Shown one piece after another: positions 26,926-36,148 of a stretch of DNA of 64,000 nt (position 1 is its first letter; each line of letters starts with the position of its first letter). Under the pieces are notes generated by a model that worked only from the letters and a program-made list of their open reading frames with translations, did no database searches and was not told the origin of the DNA. Source of the DNA: Calditrichia bacterium (GTDB lineage: Bacteria; Calditrichota; Calditrichia; RBG-13-44-9; J075); contig JANQQU010000086.1 of NCBI GenBank assembly GCA_028284905.1, forward strand, positions 39,788 to 103,787. The letters run 5' to 3'. The position numbers and the translations under genes are program-made.

Positions 26926-28563
26926 CTACATTTGTTCCGGCGCAGAAACACCAAGAACTTTAAAACCGTTCCCTAAAACGGTTTTTGTCGCCAGGCAGAG
27001 CCCCAGGCGTGCCCGGGAAAGATCATGATCATCCGTAATAACCCAGCAATCGGTATAGAAGCGGTGGAATGCGGTTGATAAATCCGACATATACTGAGTT
27101 AACAGATGTGGCTCAAAATCAGTGCCGGTCTTCAAAAGCATTTTCGGAAATTCCATCAGCTTCTTAATCAGGGCAAATTCGCTGGCATGCTCAAGATGGC
27201 GAAAATCGCTGCTGTCTTTGTAGGACAAATCTTTCTCGGCCGCTTTGCGAAGAATGCTGCAGATCCGGGCATGGGCGTATTGGTTGTAATAAACCGGGTT
27301 TTCATCCGATTGGGTTTTTGCCAGCTGGATATCAAAGTTGAGATGACTTTGCATGCTGCGCATCAGGAAAAACCAACGAGTAACGTCTCCGGATACATCC
27401 TCCACCAATTCGTCCAGCGTTACAAAGTTCGCCTTCCGGGTAGACATCTTTACGACCTCTTTCCCCTCATAAAGGGTAACGAACTGGTGAATAAGCACTT
27501 TAACTTTCTCGCTGTCAAAACCGAGGGCTTTGACGCCGGCAAGCACATCGGGAAAGGTCGCGATATGATCGGATCCGAAGATATCGACCAGTCGCTCAAA
27601 TCCCCGCTGAAATTTATTGCGGTGATAAGCCATATCCGGTAAACGATAAGTTGGTTCACCACTGCTTTTTACAATGACCGGATCTTTTTCCAGTCCGAGT
27701 TTTGTCGCCCGGAACCAGACCGCGCCGTCTTTATCGTAAGCGAGGTCTTTTTCCCGAAAAGTTTCCAGAACAGCGTCAATATCACCATTATCATATAGAT
27801 CAGATTCATTAAAGAACGAATCGAAATAGATGTTCAGAGCGGCCAGTGTTTGTTTGATATCAGCAAAAATTTCGCTTTCGGCGGTATCTTTAAAAACGGT
27901 CAAGTCATCATTCTCTTTGAAAACTTCACCGTGTTCATCGAGAATTTTCTGGGCGATATCGCGGATGTATTCACCCTGGTAATGTTCTTCGCCCAGCTCA
28001 ACGTTCTCGCCCAGTATTTGGAGATAACGGCAGCGTACCGATTCCGCCAATACCCGCATCTGGCGCCCGGCGTTGTTGAAATAGTATTCGCGGGTAACGT
28101 CATATCCCAGCCATTCCAGCATGGTCGCAACGGTATCGCCAATCACTGCCTGACGGCCATGCCCTACAGTCAGGGGACCGGTGGGATTCGCGCTGACAAA
28201 TTCGACCATCGCTTTCTGGTTTTTCCCAACATCAGAACGGCCAAAGTTCTCACCGGCGGAAAGAATCCCTTCCACGGCGTTGCGTAAATAGTCTTTTGCG
28301 ATGAAAAAATTAATAAATCCCGGTCCGGCAATATCGGTCTTTTCAATGATTGCCGGATCAAGCGTCAATGCCTCAACGATTTGTGTGGCGATCTGACGCG
28401 GATTTTGTTTCAACGGCCGCGCGAGCAGCATGGCAACATTAATACTGACGTCCCCATGGGCATCCATCTTGGGGCGGTCCATCTGATACTCTGCTGTCGG
28501 GAAATTTAAAGATTGAAGGGCCTGTTGAATCTGATCATTCAGGTATGATTCCAGTTGTTGCAT
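26926..28563 (-). CDS. argS: Arginyl-tRNA synthetase
   Basis: This 545-residue class I aminoacyl-tRNA synthetase joins arginine to tRNA-Arg in the cytoplasm. The N-terminal additional domain is followed by SANPTGPLTVGHGRQ, where TVGH (132-135) is the HIGH motif, and VVKMSTRKANF, the KMSKS equivalent. YNQYAHARICSILRKA begins the DALR-type anticodon-binding domain. The length is typical. The start codon lies 29 bases inside the 3' end of rsfS, indicating translational coupling. Confidence 0.97.
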   Translation of the reverse strand: MQQLESYLNDQIQQALQSLNFPTAEYQMDRPKMDAHGDVSINVAMLLARPLKQNPRQIATQIVEALTLDPAIIEKTDIAGPGFINFFIAKDYLRNAVEGILSAGENFGRSDVGKNQKAMVEFVSANPTGPLTVGHGRQAVIGDTVATMLEWLGYDVTREYYFNNAGRQMRVLAESVRCRYLQILGENVELGEEHYQGEYIRDIAQKILDEHGEVFKENDDLTVFKDTAESEIFADIKQTLAALNIYFDSFFNESDLYDNGDIDAVLETFREKDLAYDKDGAVWFRATKLGLEKDPVIVKSSGEPTYRLPDMAYHRNKFQRGFERLVDIFGSDHIATFPDVLAGVKALGFDSEKVKVLIHQFVTLYEGKEVVKMSTRKANFVTLDELVEDVSGDVTRWFFLMRSMQSHLNFDIQLAKTQSDENPVYYNQYAHARICSILRKAAEKDLSYKDSSDFRHLEHASEFALIKKLMEFPKMLLKTGTDFEPHLLTQYMSDLSTAFHRFYTDCWVITDDHDLSRARLGLCLATKTVLGNGFKVLGVSAPEQM

Positions 28564-28906
28564 CGTCTGTCACTTTCGTTATTTTAGCATCTGCCCACAG
28601 CTTTTCCAGTGCAAAATATTCCCGGGTTTCCGGCCGGAAAATGTGCACTACTACATCAATATAATCCAGTAATACCCAGTTCAGGCGATTAAAGCCTTCG
28701 CGATGGGCAGCGCGGATTTTCTCACCTTTCAACTCCCGCTCAATATGATTCGCCAACGTTTTCACATGAACGTCTGATTCTCCGCTGAGAATGATAAAAT
28801 AATCGGCAACATCGCTAATGCCGATTAAATCCATAACAGTGATATCAGTGGCTTTTTTATCCAGGGCAAGTTGGGTGATCTTCTCGGTTAATGCTTGTGT
28901 CGTCAT
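28535..28906 (-). CDS. rsfS: Ribosomal silencing factor RsfS (Iojap)
   Basis: This 123-residue protein of the RsfS/YbeB/Iojap family binds ribosomal protein uL14 and blocks subunit joining when nutrients are scarce. Typical features are DITVMDL, ADYFIILSG, REGFNRLNWVLLDYIDVVVHIF and REYFALEKLWADA. The usual length is about 110 residues; here a short extra tail overlaps the argS start. It follows the LytR_C-domain gene on the same strand, an order seen in other bacteria too. Confidence 0.95.
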   Translation of the reverse strand: MTTQALTEKITQLALDKKATDITVMDLIGISDVADYFIILSGESDVHVKTLANHIERELKGEKIRAAHREGFNRLNWVLLDYIDVVVHIFRPETREYFALEKLWADAKITKVTDDATTGIIPE

Positions 28907-28960
28907 AATTCTCTTTAACTTTTATGGATATAACTTCTTCAAATTCAAAGATTTGTAGAT

Positions 28961-29656
28961 TTACTTAAAAGGTTTTAACTGCTTGTAATCTTTTCCAATT
29001 ACGATTGTTGCATCTAGTTGCAGATTCGGATCTCTTTCTACCTGAACGTAATTTTTGCTCAGTCCAAGTAAAGATGCCAGTCTGTCTGAACGTTCTGTTT
29101 TACCGACTCTATCCAGCACCGTCGTTTTCGGGACGTTAAAATGCTCATAATTTCCGCGGGAAACGACATCAACGTTATGCCCGCGCAGATAGTTGGTTAT
29201 TTTCTCTGCAAGTCCATTTTCTCCGCAGCCATTCAATACTTCAACCTGAATTCGCCTTGCCAGGGATTCATTGTTGCTTGTTGTGCTGTTGCTGTTATCC
29301 CGACCCGTTTCGCCAGTGTTTGCCGGCGTCGTATTACCAGTTTCATTCGGCGGATTATTATCCTCGCTGGTATTTTGTGTATCCTGAACCGGTTGGTTCG
29401 CAGCAGTTACCGGAGGATTATTCGTATTATCGCCAAATCCCAGTTGCGGACCCAGTTGATCCCAGCGGGTAAAAACGTAGGTGCCTAAAGCGACCATGAT
29501 GGCGATAATTGTAAAGATCAAAAACAACCGAAACGTTGGCGGCCCAGCGTCCTGCACCTGATACTTGGATGAAGAGGGGTTGTTTTTACCGGTTTGTGCT
29601 TTAACGATTTTTTTGATCCGCGGATCGGATAAATCTCTGCGTGTCCTTTTGGCCAA
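28961..29656 (-). CDS. Membrane-anchored LytR C-terminal domain protein
   Basis: This 231-residue protein has a basic cytoplasmic N-terminus, one membrane helix (about residues 43-64), a long Asn/Thr/Gly-rich disordered linker (about 75-132) and a C-terminal LytR_C domain starting at IQVEVLNGCGENGLAEKI. In LCP proteins this domain follows the catalytic domain, but here it stands alone. It lies directly upstream of rsfS in the same operon. A cell-envelope role is likely; no enzyme activity is expected. Confidence 0.85.
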   Translation of the reverse strand: MAKRTRRDLSDPRIKKIVKAQTGKNNPSSSKYQVQDAGPPTFRLFLIFTIIAIMVALGTYVFTRWDQLGPQLGFGDNTNNPPVTAANQPVQDTQNTSEDNNPPNETGNTTPANTGETGRDNSNSTTSNNESLARRIQVEVLNGCGENGLAEKITNYLRGHNVDVVSRGNYEHFNVPKTTVLDRVGKTERSDRLASLLGLSKNYVQVERDPNLQLDATIVIGKDYKQLKPFK

Positions 29657-29684
29657 GTGTTACTACTCCTTTAGTGTCCGCAAC

Positions 29685-30152
29685 TTATTTCTTAAGGCGG
29701 TAGGGCTGATAGTAATAGTTATAGCCCGGCCGCACATCGACTCCCAGCGTTACTGCGGTATTTTCACTTGGACGGTACATCAGCTCCGCGCCTCCAAATA
29801 ACCGGGTCGAGTTCAGGTCCAGTGCATTGCTAAGGCCCGGTTGCGTATTGAAAGAACTGTAGGGAGTATTCATCAACCCCAGGTTAAGCCTGAGAGAAAG
29901 TGGCGCGCTGAATTGGTAATTGATTGTATTCACGTAGCTGTTGACCATCATACTGTTTCCGCCGAAAGTAACAAATGATGCGGAAAATGAATGGTTCATA
30001 GAGAATTTCTCCGGATCCAGAAAACCTAAAACCAGGCCGGACGCCGGGGATGACAATGCTTCCTTAATTGTTGGTTGATGTTTATACTGCGCCGATAAAA
30101 CAGCTGGAAAACATACCAAAAACAGTATAAATGCAATGCCAAAACGCTTCAT
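29685..30152 (-). CDS. Small secreted, probably outer-membrane, protein
   Basis: This 155-residue protein has a signal peptide (cleavage near VLSAQ). The remainder is rich in alternating hydrophobic and aromatic strands (SASFVTFGG, LRLNLGLMNTP, AVTLGVDVRPG) and ends in aromatic and basic residues. The pattern resembles a short beta-barrel or barrel fragment. It lies 28 bases upstream of the LytR_C gene and is probably part of that operon. I do not recognise a named family. Confidence 0.65.
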   Translation of the reverse strand: MKRFGIAFILFLVCFPAVLSAQYKHQPTIKEALSSPASGLVLGFLDPEKFSMNHSFSASFVTFGGNSMMVNSYVNTINYQFSAPLSLRLNLGLMNTPYSSFNTQPGLSNALDLNSTRLFGGAELMYRPSENTAVTLGVDVRPGYNYYYQPYRLKK

Positions 30153-30262
30153 AAAATTCTCCGGAATTATTTTTTATCTGGCATTTACTAAATGCACAGA
30201 CCCGCCAAATTAAACAATTCTGTAGCGAAAATAAAGTAATAATTGGTTAAATTGGGTTAGCG

Positions 30263-31096
30263 CTATTCGTTTAGTGCGATTCCGTTTTTCTCAATGGATA
30301 TCAAACGTTTTTTGTATAACGCGCCGACGGCCTTCTTAAACACTTTTTTACTAACGCCGAAAATACGATATATTTCGTTCGGGGAACTTTTGTCCGTCAA
30401 TGGCAAAAAGCCGCCCTGCATTGTCAACATTTCCAGTACTCTTTCGGAAAAATCATCTACTTTTTGATGACCCGGTTGATAAAGGGATAAATCAATCTTA
30501 CCGTCTTCGCGAATCTTGTTAATATACGCATTCGTTTTTTGCCCATAGCGGAGCGGCCGAAAAACCTCGTTTTCATAGATTAACCCGGTGTGGGCATGAT
30601 TGATAATTGCTGTGTGCCCCAGGTCAGTACGTTTGGAGATGATAATATCGACCGCCTGCCCAACTTCATATGCCGCCGGTATTTTATCTAAAAAACGGTC
30701 CAGCCGGGAAGAGCCGACGATTCGGTTGGTTTTCTCATCAAGATAGACATAAACGATATAAGACCTGGCCGGCGCCATGCGCGTTTTCTGTTCCCGAAAA
30801 GGCACGAGTAAGTCCTTTGGCAGTCCCCAATGCATAAAAGCACCGACATCACTGATAGCGGCGACATGGAGCAGGGCAAATTGATTGCATTCAACACTGG
30901 GCAGCTTTGCGGAGGCAATCGGGCGCCCTTTGGCATCACAATAGATAAATACTTCAATACTGTCGCCGGGGGAGATGCCTTCCGGTGCCTGACTGATTGG
31001 CAAGAGAATTTCTCCGAGTGCGCCGCCATCCAGGCGGAATCCTATTTCCAGACTGCGTAAAACCGTCAGTTGCTGCGTTTTTCCAATTTCTGCCAC
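30263..31096 (-). CDS. cvfB: CvfB-type S1 RNA-binding protein
   Basis: This 277-residue protein has the CvfB/YitL layout: two or three S1-like OB domains (VLRSLEIGFRLDG, VAAISDVGAFMHWGLPKDLLVPF and GLIYENEVFRPLRYGQ) and a C-terminal winged-helix segment (YRIFGVSKKVFKKAVGALYKK). The MHWGLPKDLLVP stretch is highly characteristic. Members bind RNA and influence gene expression and virulence in staphylococci; the exact target here is unknown. It is the first gene of the - strand run. Confidence 0.88.
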   Translation of the reverse strand: MAEIGKTQQLTVLRSLEIGFRLDGGALGEILLPISQAPEGISPGDSIEVFIYCDAKGRPIASAKLPSVECNQFALLHVAAISDVGAFMHWGLPKDLLVPFREQKTRMAPARSYIVYVYLDEKTNRIVGSSRLDRFLDKIPAAYEVGQAVDIIISKRTDLGHTAIINHAHTGLIYENEVFRPLRYGQKTNAYINKIREDGKIDLSLYQPGHQKVDDFSERVLEMLTMQGGFLPLTDKSSPNEIYRIFGVSKKVFKKAVGALYKKRLISIEKNGIALNE

Positions 31097-31405
31097 TGCT
31101 ATTCACTCACTTAATTACTGGTTAGATTCGTTCTCGTTGATAATAACCGTCGAAATTTAATATTTCATCAGGCATTAAATATGATATTAAAGCGTTTCAG
31201 AAACAAGCCATCATTCTTTATGATCGCCCCTGCTAATAACCGATTCATCCAGTCCTTTGGGTTGGATGATAAAATTGAACGGGAAACATTATTGCAATAA
31301 CGGATTAAATTTTGTATATCTGCTGGGTATTTTGATTGAAATTTTTATCTTATTAGTCATGAATAATGATTAAGTGAAATCACCAAAGTTGAGAAGGATT
31401 TACAA
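31097..31405. other. Divergent intergenic region
   Basis: This 309-base AT-rich spacer lies between cvfB and a + strand lipoprotein gene. It must contain both promoters. I see no RNA gene, strong hairpin or repeat in it. GAGAAGGATTTACAA just before 31406 is a plausible ribosome-binding region. Confidence 0.5.
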
Positions 31406-32002
31406 ATGAAAAAAAATGCTGTTTCGATGAAAATAAGTGCTTTCCTGTGCTGCATCCTCATTATTTTTATTGCGGGCTGTAGCGAAGATAGTGTCATTAC
31501 CCCCGAGCTTGAGTCCGGCGAGGCATTTCTAAATTATGATGCGGATAATCTTTCATCGCCGAATCTTGAGGCAGATACATATGAGGCAGCCGCCCGCTTT
31601 ACCTCCGCAGCAACTGGGAATACTGCAAATGCGCGCTTGTTGGAAGTTTATTACTATGTGGTGCAAATGCCGGCAACCTGCCGTGTAAAAGTCTACGGCC
31701 CCAATAACGCCGGCGAACCCGGTGAGCTGCTTTATAGCGCCGATGTGCTTTCGAATACCAGTTCACAAGGATGGAATGTGCACGAGTTATCCAGTCCGCT
31801 GACCTTATCCGGGGATGATCTCTGGATTAGCATCGAATTTTCCCATAGCGATACCCGGGCAGTGCTTGGCTGCGATCCCGGACCGGCAGCACCGGATGGC
31901 GATTGGCTCTTTGCAAATTCTGACAACAACTGGATTCCCCTGAACACCCGCACCAATATTGATATCAACTGGAATATCCGCGGCGTTGTGGCACTGCCAT
32001 AA
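31406..32002 (+). CDS. Lipoprotein with jelly-roll beta-sandwich domain
   Basis: This 198-residue protein has a lipoprotein signal (FIAGC, C25). The remaining 170 residues form a beta-sandwich module of the kind often attached to secreted peptidases and surface proteins: RVKVYGPNNAGEPGELLYS, GWNVHELSSPLTLSGDDLWISIEF and DGDWLFANS. No catalytic residues are evident. It is alone on the + strand and convergent with the fucosidase gene. It could bind a ligand or glycan at the surface; that is inference. Confidence 0.7.
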   Translation: MKKNAVSMKISAFLCCILIIFIAGCSEDSVITPELESGEAFLNYDADNLSSPNLEADTYEAAARFTSAATGNTANARLLEVYYYVVQMPATCRVKVYGPNNAGEPGELLYSADVLSNTSSQGWNVHELSSPLTLSGDDLWISIEFSHSDTRAVLGCDPGPAAPDGDWLFANSDNNWIPLNTRTNIDINWNIRGVVALP

Positions 32003-32046
32003 GCAGAAAATGCTGAAATGGCAGTTCAGATCTTCGAATTCGCGGA

Positions 32047-33879
32047 TTAAGGAAGCAAGCCGCTGTTGCTGATTTTAAATGTCCAGGCAGTATGGCCGGG
32101 CATCTGATTGTATGTGATATCCGAGACATCAATTTTCAGTTTCCCCTGATCGTACTGCCATTTCAGTTTCCCATCCCTGCCGAGTAAGGTGATTTCCGCG
32201 TCCGGGGAAAGGCCGGGTAAATTAAGTTCCAGTGCTGTTTCCGGCCATTCCAGGGCAATTGCGTATAACGCATCATTGTTGACTGTGTAACAAACATATT
32301 GTCCCTGCGAGGAATATTTCCCGGATAGCCCATCACCATTGGTAAGCGTCTCGGCAGTGAAGAGGTTTTTCTGCGGGACAATCTCCTTCTCATGCTTCTT
32401 GCTTTCCCAGAAAAGTTTCGCGCCAGCTTCTACTCGTTTTTCGAAATACTTGATTTTAATCGGATACTTTTTCCCTTTTTTCAGGTGAATTTTACTATCA
32501 GGAGCAGCGCCATCCTGATTTTTCGCTACACCTTCTTCGTCACCATTCTCTTCTTCAAATGATTGATCTATTAAGAGTTTCCCATCAACCCAAACCCGAA
32601 TACCTTCGTCTGCCCAGGCAGAAAACTGATATTCCGTGGAATGATCCGGCTGAATAAAACCGCTCCAGGTGGCGCGAAAATTATCTTCAGAAATTGGTTG
32701 GCCGGGTGTATTTCGCACCCAGTTGAAGCTGATCTCGGGATCGACTCTTTCCAGGGTATAGGTTCGCTCCTCACCGGTTTTTTGCCAGGCACTGCTGCCG
32801 TAAATCGCTTCTCCGTTTATCTCCAGCCATTCCCCTAACTGCAGCAGCCGTTCCTGTTGGAGCAGGGGAATTTGGCCGTCAGCTTTCGGACCGACATTGA
32901 GAGTGATGCCCCCGCCATTTGCCACCGCTTTAATAAAGAAGTGGATGAGTTCTTTCGGGGACATGTAATTATCCAGCGGCTCATTGCGGTTTAGCCCGAA
33001 CGAACGTCCAATCCCCCGGCATTCCGCCCAGGGACGATCGGTTACCGAAATGCCGGCACTATATTCCGGGGTCAGGAAACCAATGTCACTCCCTCCGCCC
33101 CAGCGATTGTTGATGATCGCCTCCGGTCCAACCAGATTGTAATACCAGGAAATCAACTCGGCGGCATGAAATTCATCGGCCTTGTTAAACCATTCGCCAT
33201 CACTGAAAATGAGCGACGGCTTGTAGGTGCCGATCAGGTCCTTAAACTGCGGAATCATGTGGTTTTCCACGTAAGGGCCAATATTCTCATTGGGATCGGT
33301 ATACCAGCGATGCAGGGGGTTATTCCATTCGGTCAGGGAATAATACAATCCCATTTTCAAACCCGCTTCCCGCACTGCCTTACTTAAATCGCCCACTAAA
33401 TCCCGCTTCGGCCCAACATCTACGCTGTTCCATCCCGGCGCCTGTTTGCTCGGCCAGAGGCAATAGCCGTCATGATGCTTCGATACCAGAATGACATAGC
33501 CGGCCCCGGCGCGCTTAAAAAGATTCGCCCATTCCCGGGGATTGAATAATTCCGCCCGAAATAAGGGGGCATATTCGCGATAGTGAAAATCGTCCCCATA
33601 TACCCGATTCTGAAAGCCGTGCCGTAGCGTATCGCCCACTTGCAAGCCGCGTAAGAACCATTCGCCATAGGATTCCTTACTGCCATAGGCCGGCACGGAA
33701 TAAACGCCCCAATGAATGAAAATGCCCAGCTTGACATCAGAAAACCACTGCGGATAAGGCCGGGCCCGCAGGGAATCCCAATCGGCGGGATATTTTTTCC
33801 AGGCAGTATCTTCCCGGGAAAAAGCGGGCAGGATGATGAAGAAAACCAAAATGATGCAGAGGAGTTTAGTGACTTTCAC
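32047..33879 (-). CDS. GH29 alpha-L-fucosidase with inserted PA14 domain
   Basis: This 610-residue secreted enzyme has a signal peptide ending near PAFS. Residues 40-390 are a GH29 catalytic barrel with FIHWGVYSVPAYGSKESYGEW, KHHDGYCLW (134-142) and LIFSDGEWF, whose D227 is the likely catalytic nucleophile. A PA14 domain (about 395-510: FRATWSGFIQPDHS, GIRVWVDGKLLID) is inserted before the usual C-terminal beta domain. PA14 probably binds glycans. The enzyme removes alpha-linked fucose, a common cap on N-glycans, mucins and algal fucans. Sulfatases, GH2, sialidase and a PNGase-like enzyme lie in the same region. Confidence 0.93.
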   Translation of the reverse strand: MKVTKLLCIILVFFIILPAFSREDTAWKKYPADWDSLRARPYPQWFSDVKLGIFIHWGVYSVPAYGSKESYGEWFLRGLQVGDTLRHGFQNRVYGDDFHYREYAPLFRAELFNPREWANLFKRAGAGYVILVSKHHDGYCLWPSKQAPGWNSVDVGPKRDLVGDLSKAVREAGLKMGLYYSLTEWNNPLHRWYTDPNENIGPYVENHMIPQFKDLIGTYKPSLIFSDGEWFNKADEFHAAELISWYYNLVGPEAIINNRWGGGSDIGFLTPEYSAGISVTDRPWAECRGIGRSFGLNRNEPLDNYMSPKELIHFFIKAVANGGGITLNVGPKADGQIPLLQQERLLQLGEWLEINGEAIYGSSAWQKTGEERTYTLERVDPEISFNWVRNTPGQPISEDNFRATWSGFIQPDHSTEYQFSAWADEGIRVWVDGKLLIDQSFEEENGDEEGVAKNQDGAAPDSKIHLKKGKKYPIKIKYFEKRVEAGAKLFWESKKHEKEIVPQKNLFTAETLTNGDGLSGKYSSQGQYVCYTVNNDALYAIALEWPETALELNLPGLSPDAEITLLGRDGKLKWQYDQGKLKIDVSDITYNQMPGHTAWTFKISNSGLLP

Positions 33880-33910
33880 GAGAGTATCTCCATTTTAGGG
33901 TAAAATTTTT

Positions 33911-34018
33911 GAAGTGAACTAAAGTGCCTAAAGTGAGCTAAAGTGCCTAAAGTTGTTTTTCAACTTCAAACTTTAGATCACTTCAAACTTTAGATCACTT
34001 CAAACTTTAGATCACTTA
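33911..34018. repeat. CTAAAGTG-type inverted repeat cluster, copy 1
   Basis: The left half contains repeated AACTAAAGTG/CCTAAAGTG units and the right half repeated CTTTAGATCACTTCAAA units, separated by GTTGTTTTTCAAC. The halves are inverted relative to each other, so a long imperfect hairpin is possible. The last units contain the sulfatase stop codon at 34012. Confidence 0.85.
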
Positions 34019-36087
34019 ACAACAATCTCATCAGCGAATATCCAGGTTTTTCCACCGGCGCCGGGATGCCAGTCCGGGCAGGTCTTTAAATTCCTGGCAT
34101 GAACGCGGATGTAGCGCGCTGTTGTACTTAAATTTTCCAGCGTGAAGGATTCCCGAAAGGCGCCCTTTTTGCGCTGGGGAATTTGGTTCTCGATATTCCC
34201 GATAGGCTGAAAGGATTGACCATCCTCTGAGGCGCTAAACTCTATTGACACCGGGAGAAATATCCAGTCCCGCACATGCTGCAGAAATCCGGCGGAAATT
34301 GAGCGAATGGCAGTATTCTTTCCCAGATCTATGGTTGCGATCAGGTCGTCAGCCTCAAACCCTTGCCAGAGCCGATAATCCGACCCATAATAGATGCGAT
34401 CCGGTGCGCGATTGCCGTCGGTGAGTGCATTGGCTCCACCGCCATTATATTTTGCTGCCGGAGGATGTTCCAGAGCAACCGGCTTTTTCTGAGCGAGATG
34501 GGAAACCAGCACCGGCGCCTGTGGCATATACTTGTCAGTATCGGAATCCTGATATTCTTTGCGGAGCTTTGTCAGTTCTGTTTTTAGTTCATTAATGACC
34601 TCGCTGTAAGCAGGATCGTCGTATAAGTTGTGAATTTCTTCCGGGTCTTTCTCCAGATCAAAAAATTCCCAGCTGTCGATATCATAATAAAAGCGAATCA
34701 ATTTGTAACGATCGGTTCTAACGCCATAATGCCGCTTGACCATATGCGTGGCTGGAAACTCATAGTAATGATAATAGATCGATTGCCGCCAATCGGCAGG
34801 CGCATTGCCGCTCAGGAGATGCTTTAATGAACGCCCCTGAATATCAGTGGGAATATCGACACCGGCATAATCGAGAAAGGTCGGGGCAAAATCGAGATTC
34901 AACGCCATTTGATTGCTGGACGAGGCGGCCTGAATATTCCCCGGATAGCGAACGATTAAGGGCATTTTTAATGAGGGTTCGTACATAAAGCGTTTGTCAA
35001 ACCAGCCATGTTCGCCGAGGTAAAATCCCTGGTCCGATGTGTAAACAACAATGGTGTTTTCGCTGAGACCCGCTTCATCGAGATAATCGAGCACCCGTCC
35101 GATATTATCATCAACGGATGCGATGCAGCGCAGATAATCTTTGACGTAACGCTGATATTTTGCTTCAGCCAGCGCCCGGCCGGTGAGGTTTGCCTGCACA
35201 AACGCTTCATTTCGTGGCCGGTAAACAGCGTCCCAGGCCTGTTGCTGTTCGCCAGTCATACGTGCATACTCACTCTTCCAGAATAACTGGTCTTCCCGCA
35301 AGGAGTCCGGATTACTGTTAAGACTGAGCGGCAGTTTTAGATCGGAGCCGGGATAGGCATGCCGGTCGATGCGCATCTCCTGCGTTTGCGCGGCCAGGCG
35401 CTTCTCATAGGTGTCAAAATAGGTGTCCGGTAGCGGGATCTCTTCTCCTTCAAACATGCGGGTGTGCTTTGGTCCGGGCATCCAGTTACGGTGCGGCGCC
35501 TTGTGATGAAGCAGCAGGCAGAAAGGTTTCTCCTGGTCGCGCTGTTGCAGCCAGTTCAGGGCGATGTCGGTGGTTAAATCGGTTACGTATCCTTCCAGGC
35601 GCTTCCGCTGGCCCATTTCGATAAAATCCGGATTGTAATAACTGCCCTGACCAGGCAGCACATTCCAATAGTCAAACCCGGTGGGCTGGCTCCGCAGATG
35701 CCATTTGCCGATCATCGCGGTTTGATATCCAGCTTGCTGCAATAACTTGGGAAAAGTTTGCTGTGTGCTGTCGAAAACAACGCCATTGTTGATCTGGCCA
35801 TTGAGGTGGCTATACTTGCCAGTTAGCAATACCGCCCGGCTCGGTCCGCAGATGGCGTTGGTACAGAAACTGTTTTCGAAACGCATACCCTCATTGGCAA
35901 GGCGATCAATATTCGGGGTGCTGGTAATCTTGCTGCCGTATGCACTGATGGCGCTATTGGCGTGATCGTCAGTCATAATAAAAATGATGTTCGGACGCGT
36001 TGACTCACTTTCGCAGCCGGTTAATGAAAATACCAGGAGAAGAAGTAATGATAGATTTTTTAAGTAATTAATTTTAAATAGTTTCAT
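34012..36087 (-). CDS. S1-family sulfatase lipoprotein with discoidin-like C-terminal module
   Basis: This 691-residue enzyme has a lipobox SLTGC (C25). The sulfatase domain begins at RPNIIFIMTDDHANS (metal ligands D40, D41). C80 in CGPSRAVLLTG is the residue converted to formylglycine. YTSDQGFYLGEHGWFDK and the late DRYKLIRFYYD segment match the family. From about residue 545 a second module (KYNGGGANALTDGNRA, WQGFEADDL, WHPGAGGKTWIFADEI) resembles F5/8 type C domains attached to glycan-degrading enzymes. It hydrolyses sulfate esters, presumably on glycans. The maturation enzyme (FGE or anSME) is not in the window. The stop codon lies in the adjacent repeat. Confidence 0.92.
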   Translation of the reverse strand: MKLFKINYLKNLSLLLLLVFSLTGCESESTRPNIIFIMTDDHANSAISAYGSKITSTPNIDRLANEGMRFENSFCTNAICGPSRAVLLTGKYSHLNGQINNGVVFDSTQQTFPKLLQQAGYQTAMIGKWHLRSQPTGFDYWNVLPGQGSYYNPDFIEMGQRKRLEGYVTDLTTDIALNWLQQRDQEKPFCLLLHHKAPHRNWMPGPKHTRMFEGEEIPLPDTYFDTYEKRLAAQTQEMRIDRHAYPGSDLKLPLSLNSNPDSLREDQLFWKSEYARMTGEQQQAWDAVYRPRNEAFVQANLTGRALAEAKYQRYVKDYLRCIASVDDNIGRVLDYLDEAGLSENTIVVYTSDQGFYLGEHGWFDKRFMYEPSLKMPLIVRYPGNIQAASSSNQMALNLDFAPTFLDYAGVDIPTDIQGRSLKHLLSGNAPADWRQSIYYHYYEFPATHMVKRHYGVRTDRYKLIRFYYDIDSWEFFDLEKDPEEIHNLYDDPAYSEVINELKTELTKLRKEYQDSDTDKYMPQAPVLVSHLAQKKPVALEHPPAAKYNGGGANALTDGNRAPDRIYYGSDYRLWQGFEADDLIATIDLGKNTAIRSISAGFLQHVRDWIFLPVSIEFSASEDGQSFQPIGNIENQIPQRKKGAFRESFTLENLSTTARYIRVHARNLKTCPDWHPGAGGKTWIFADEIVVK

Positions 36088-36148
36088 CTGTTTTCTCTGG
36101 ATTGTATGAATATGCTGTTCTCTTACGCTGCCAGTGCTCAGAAGGCAT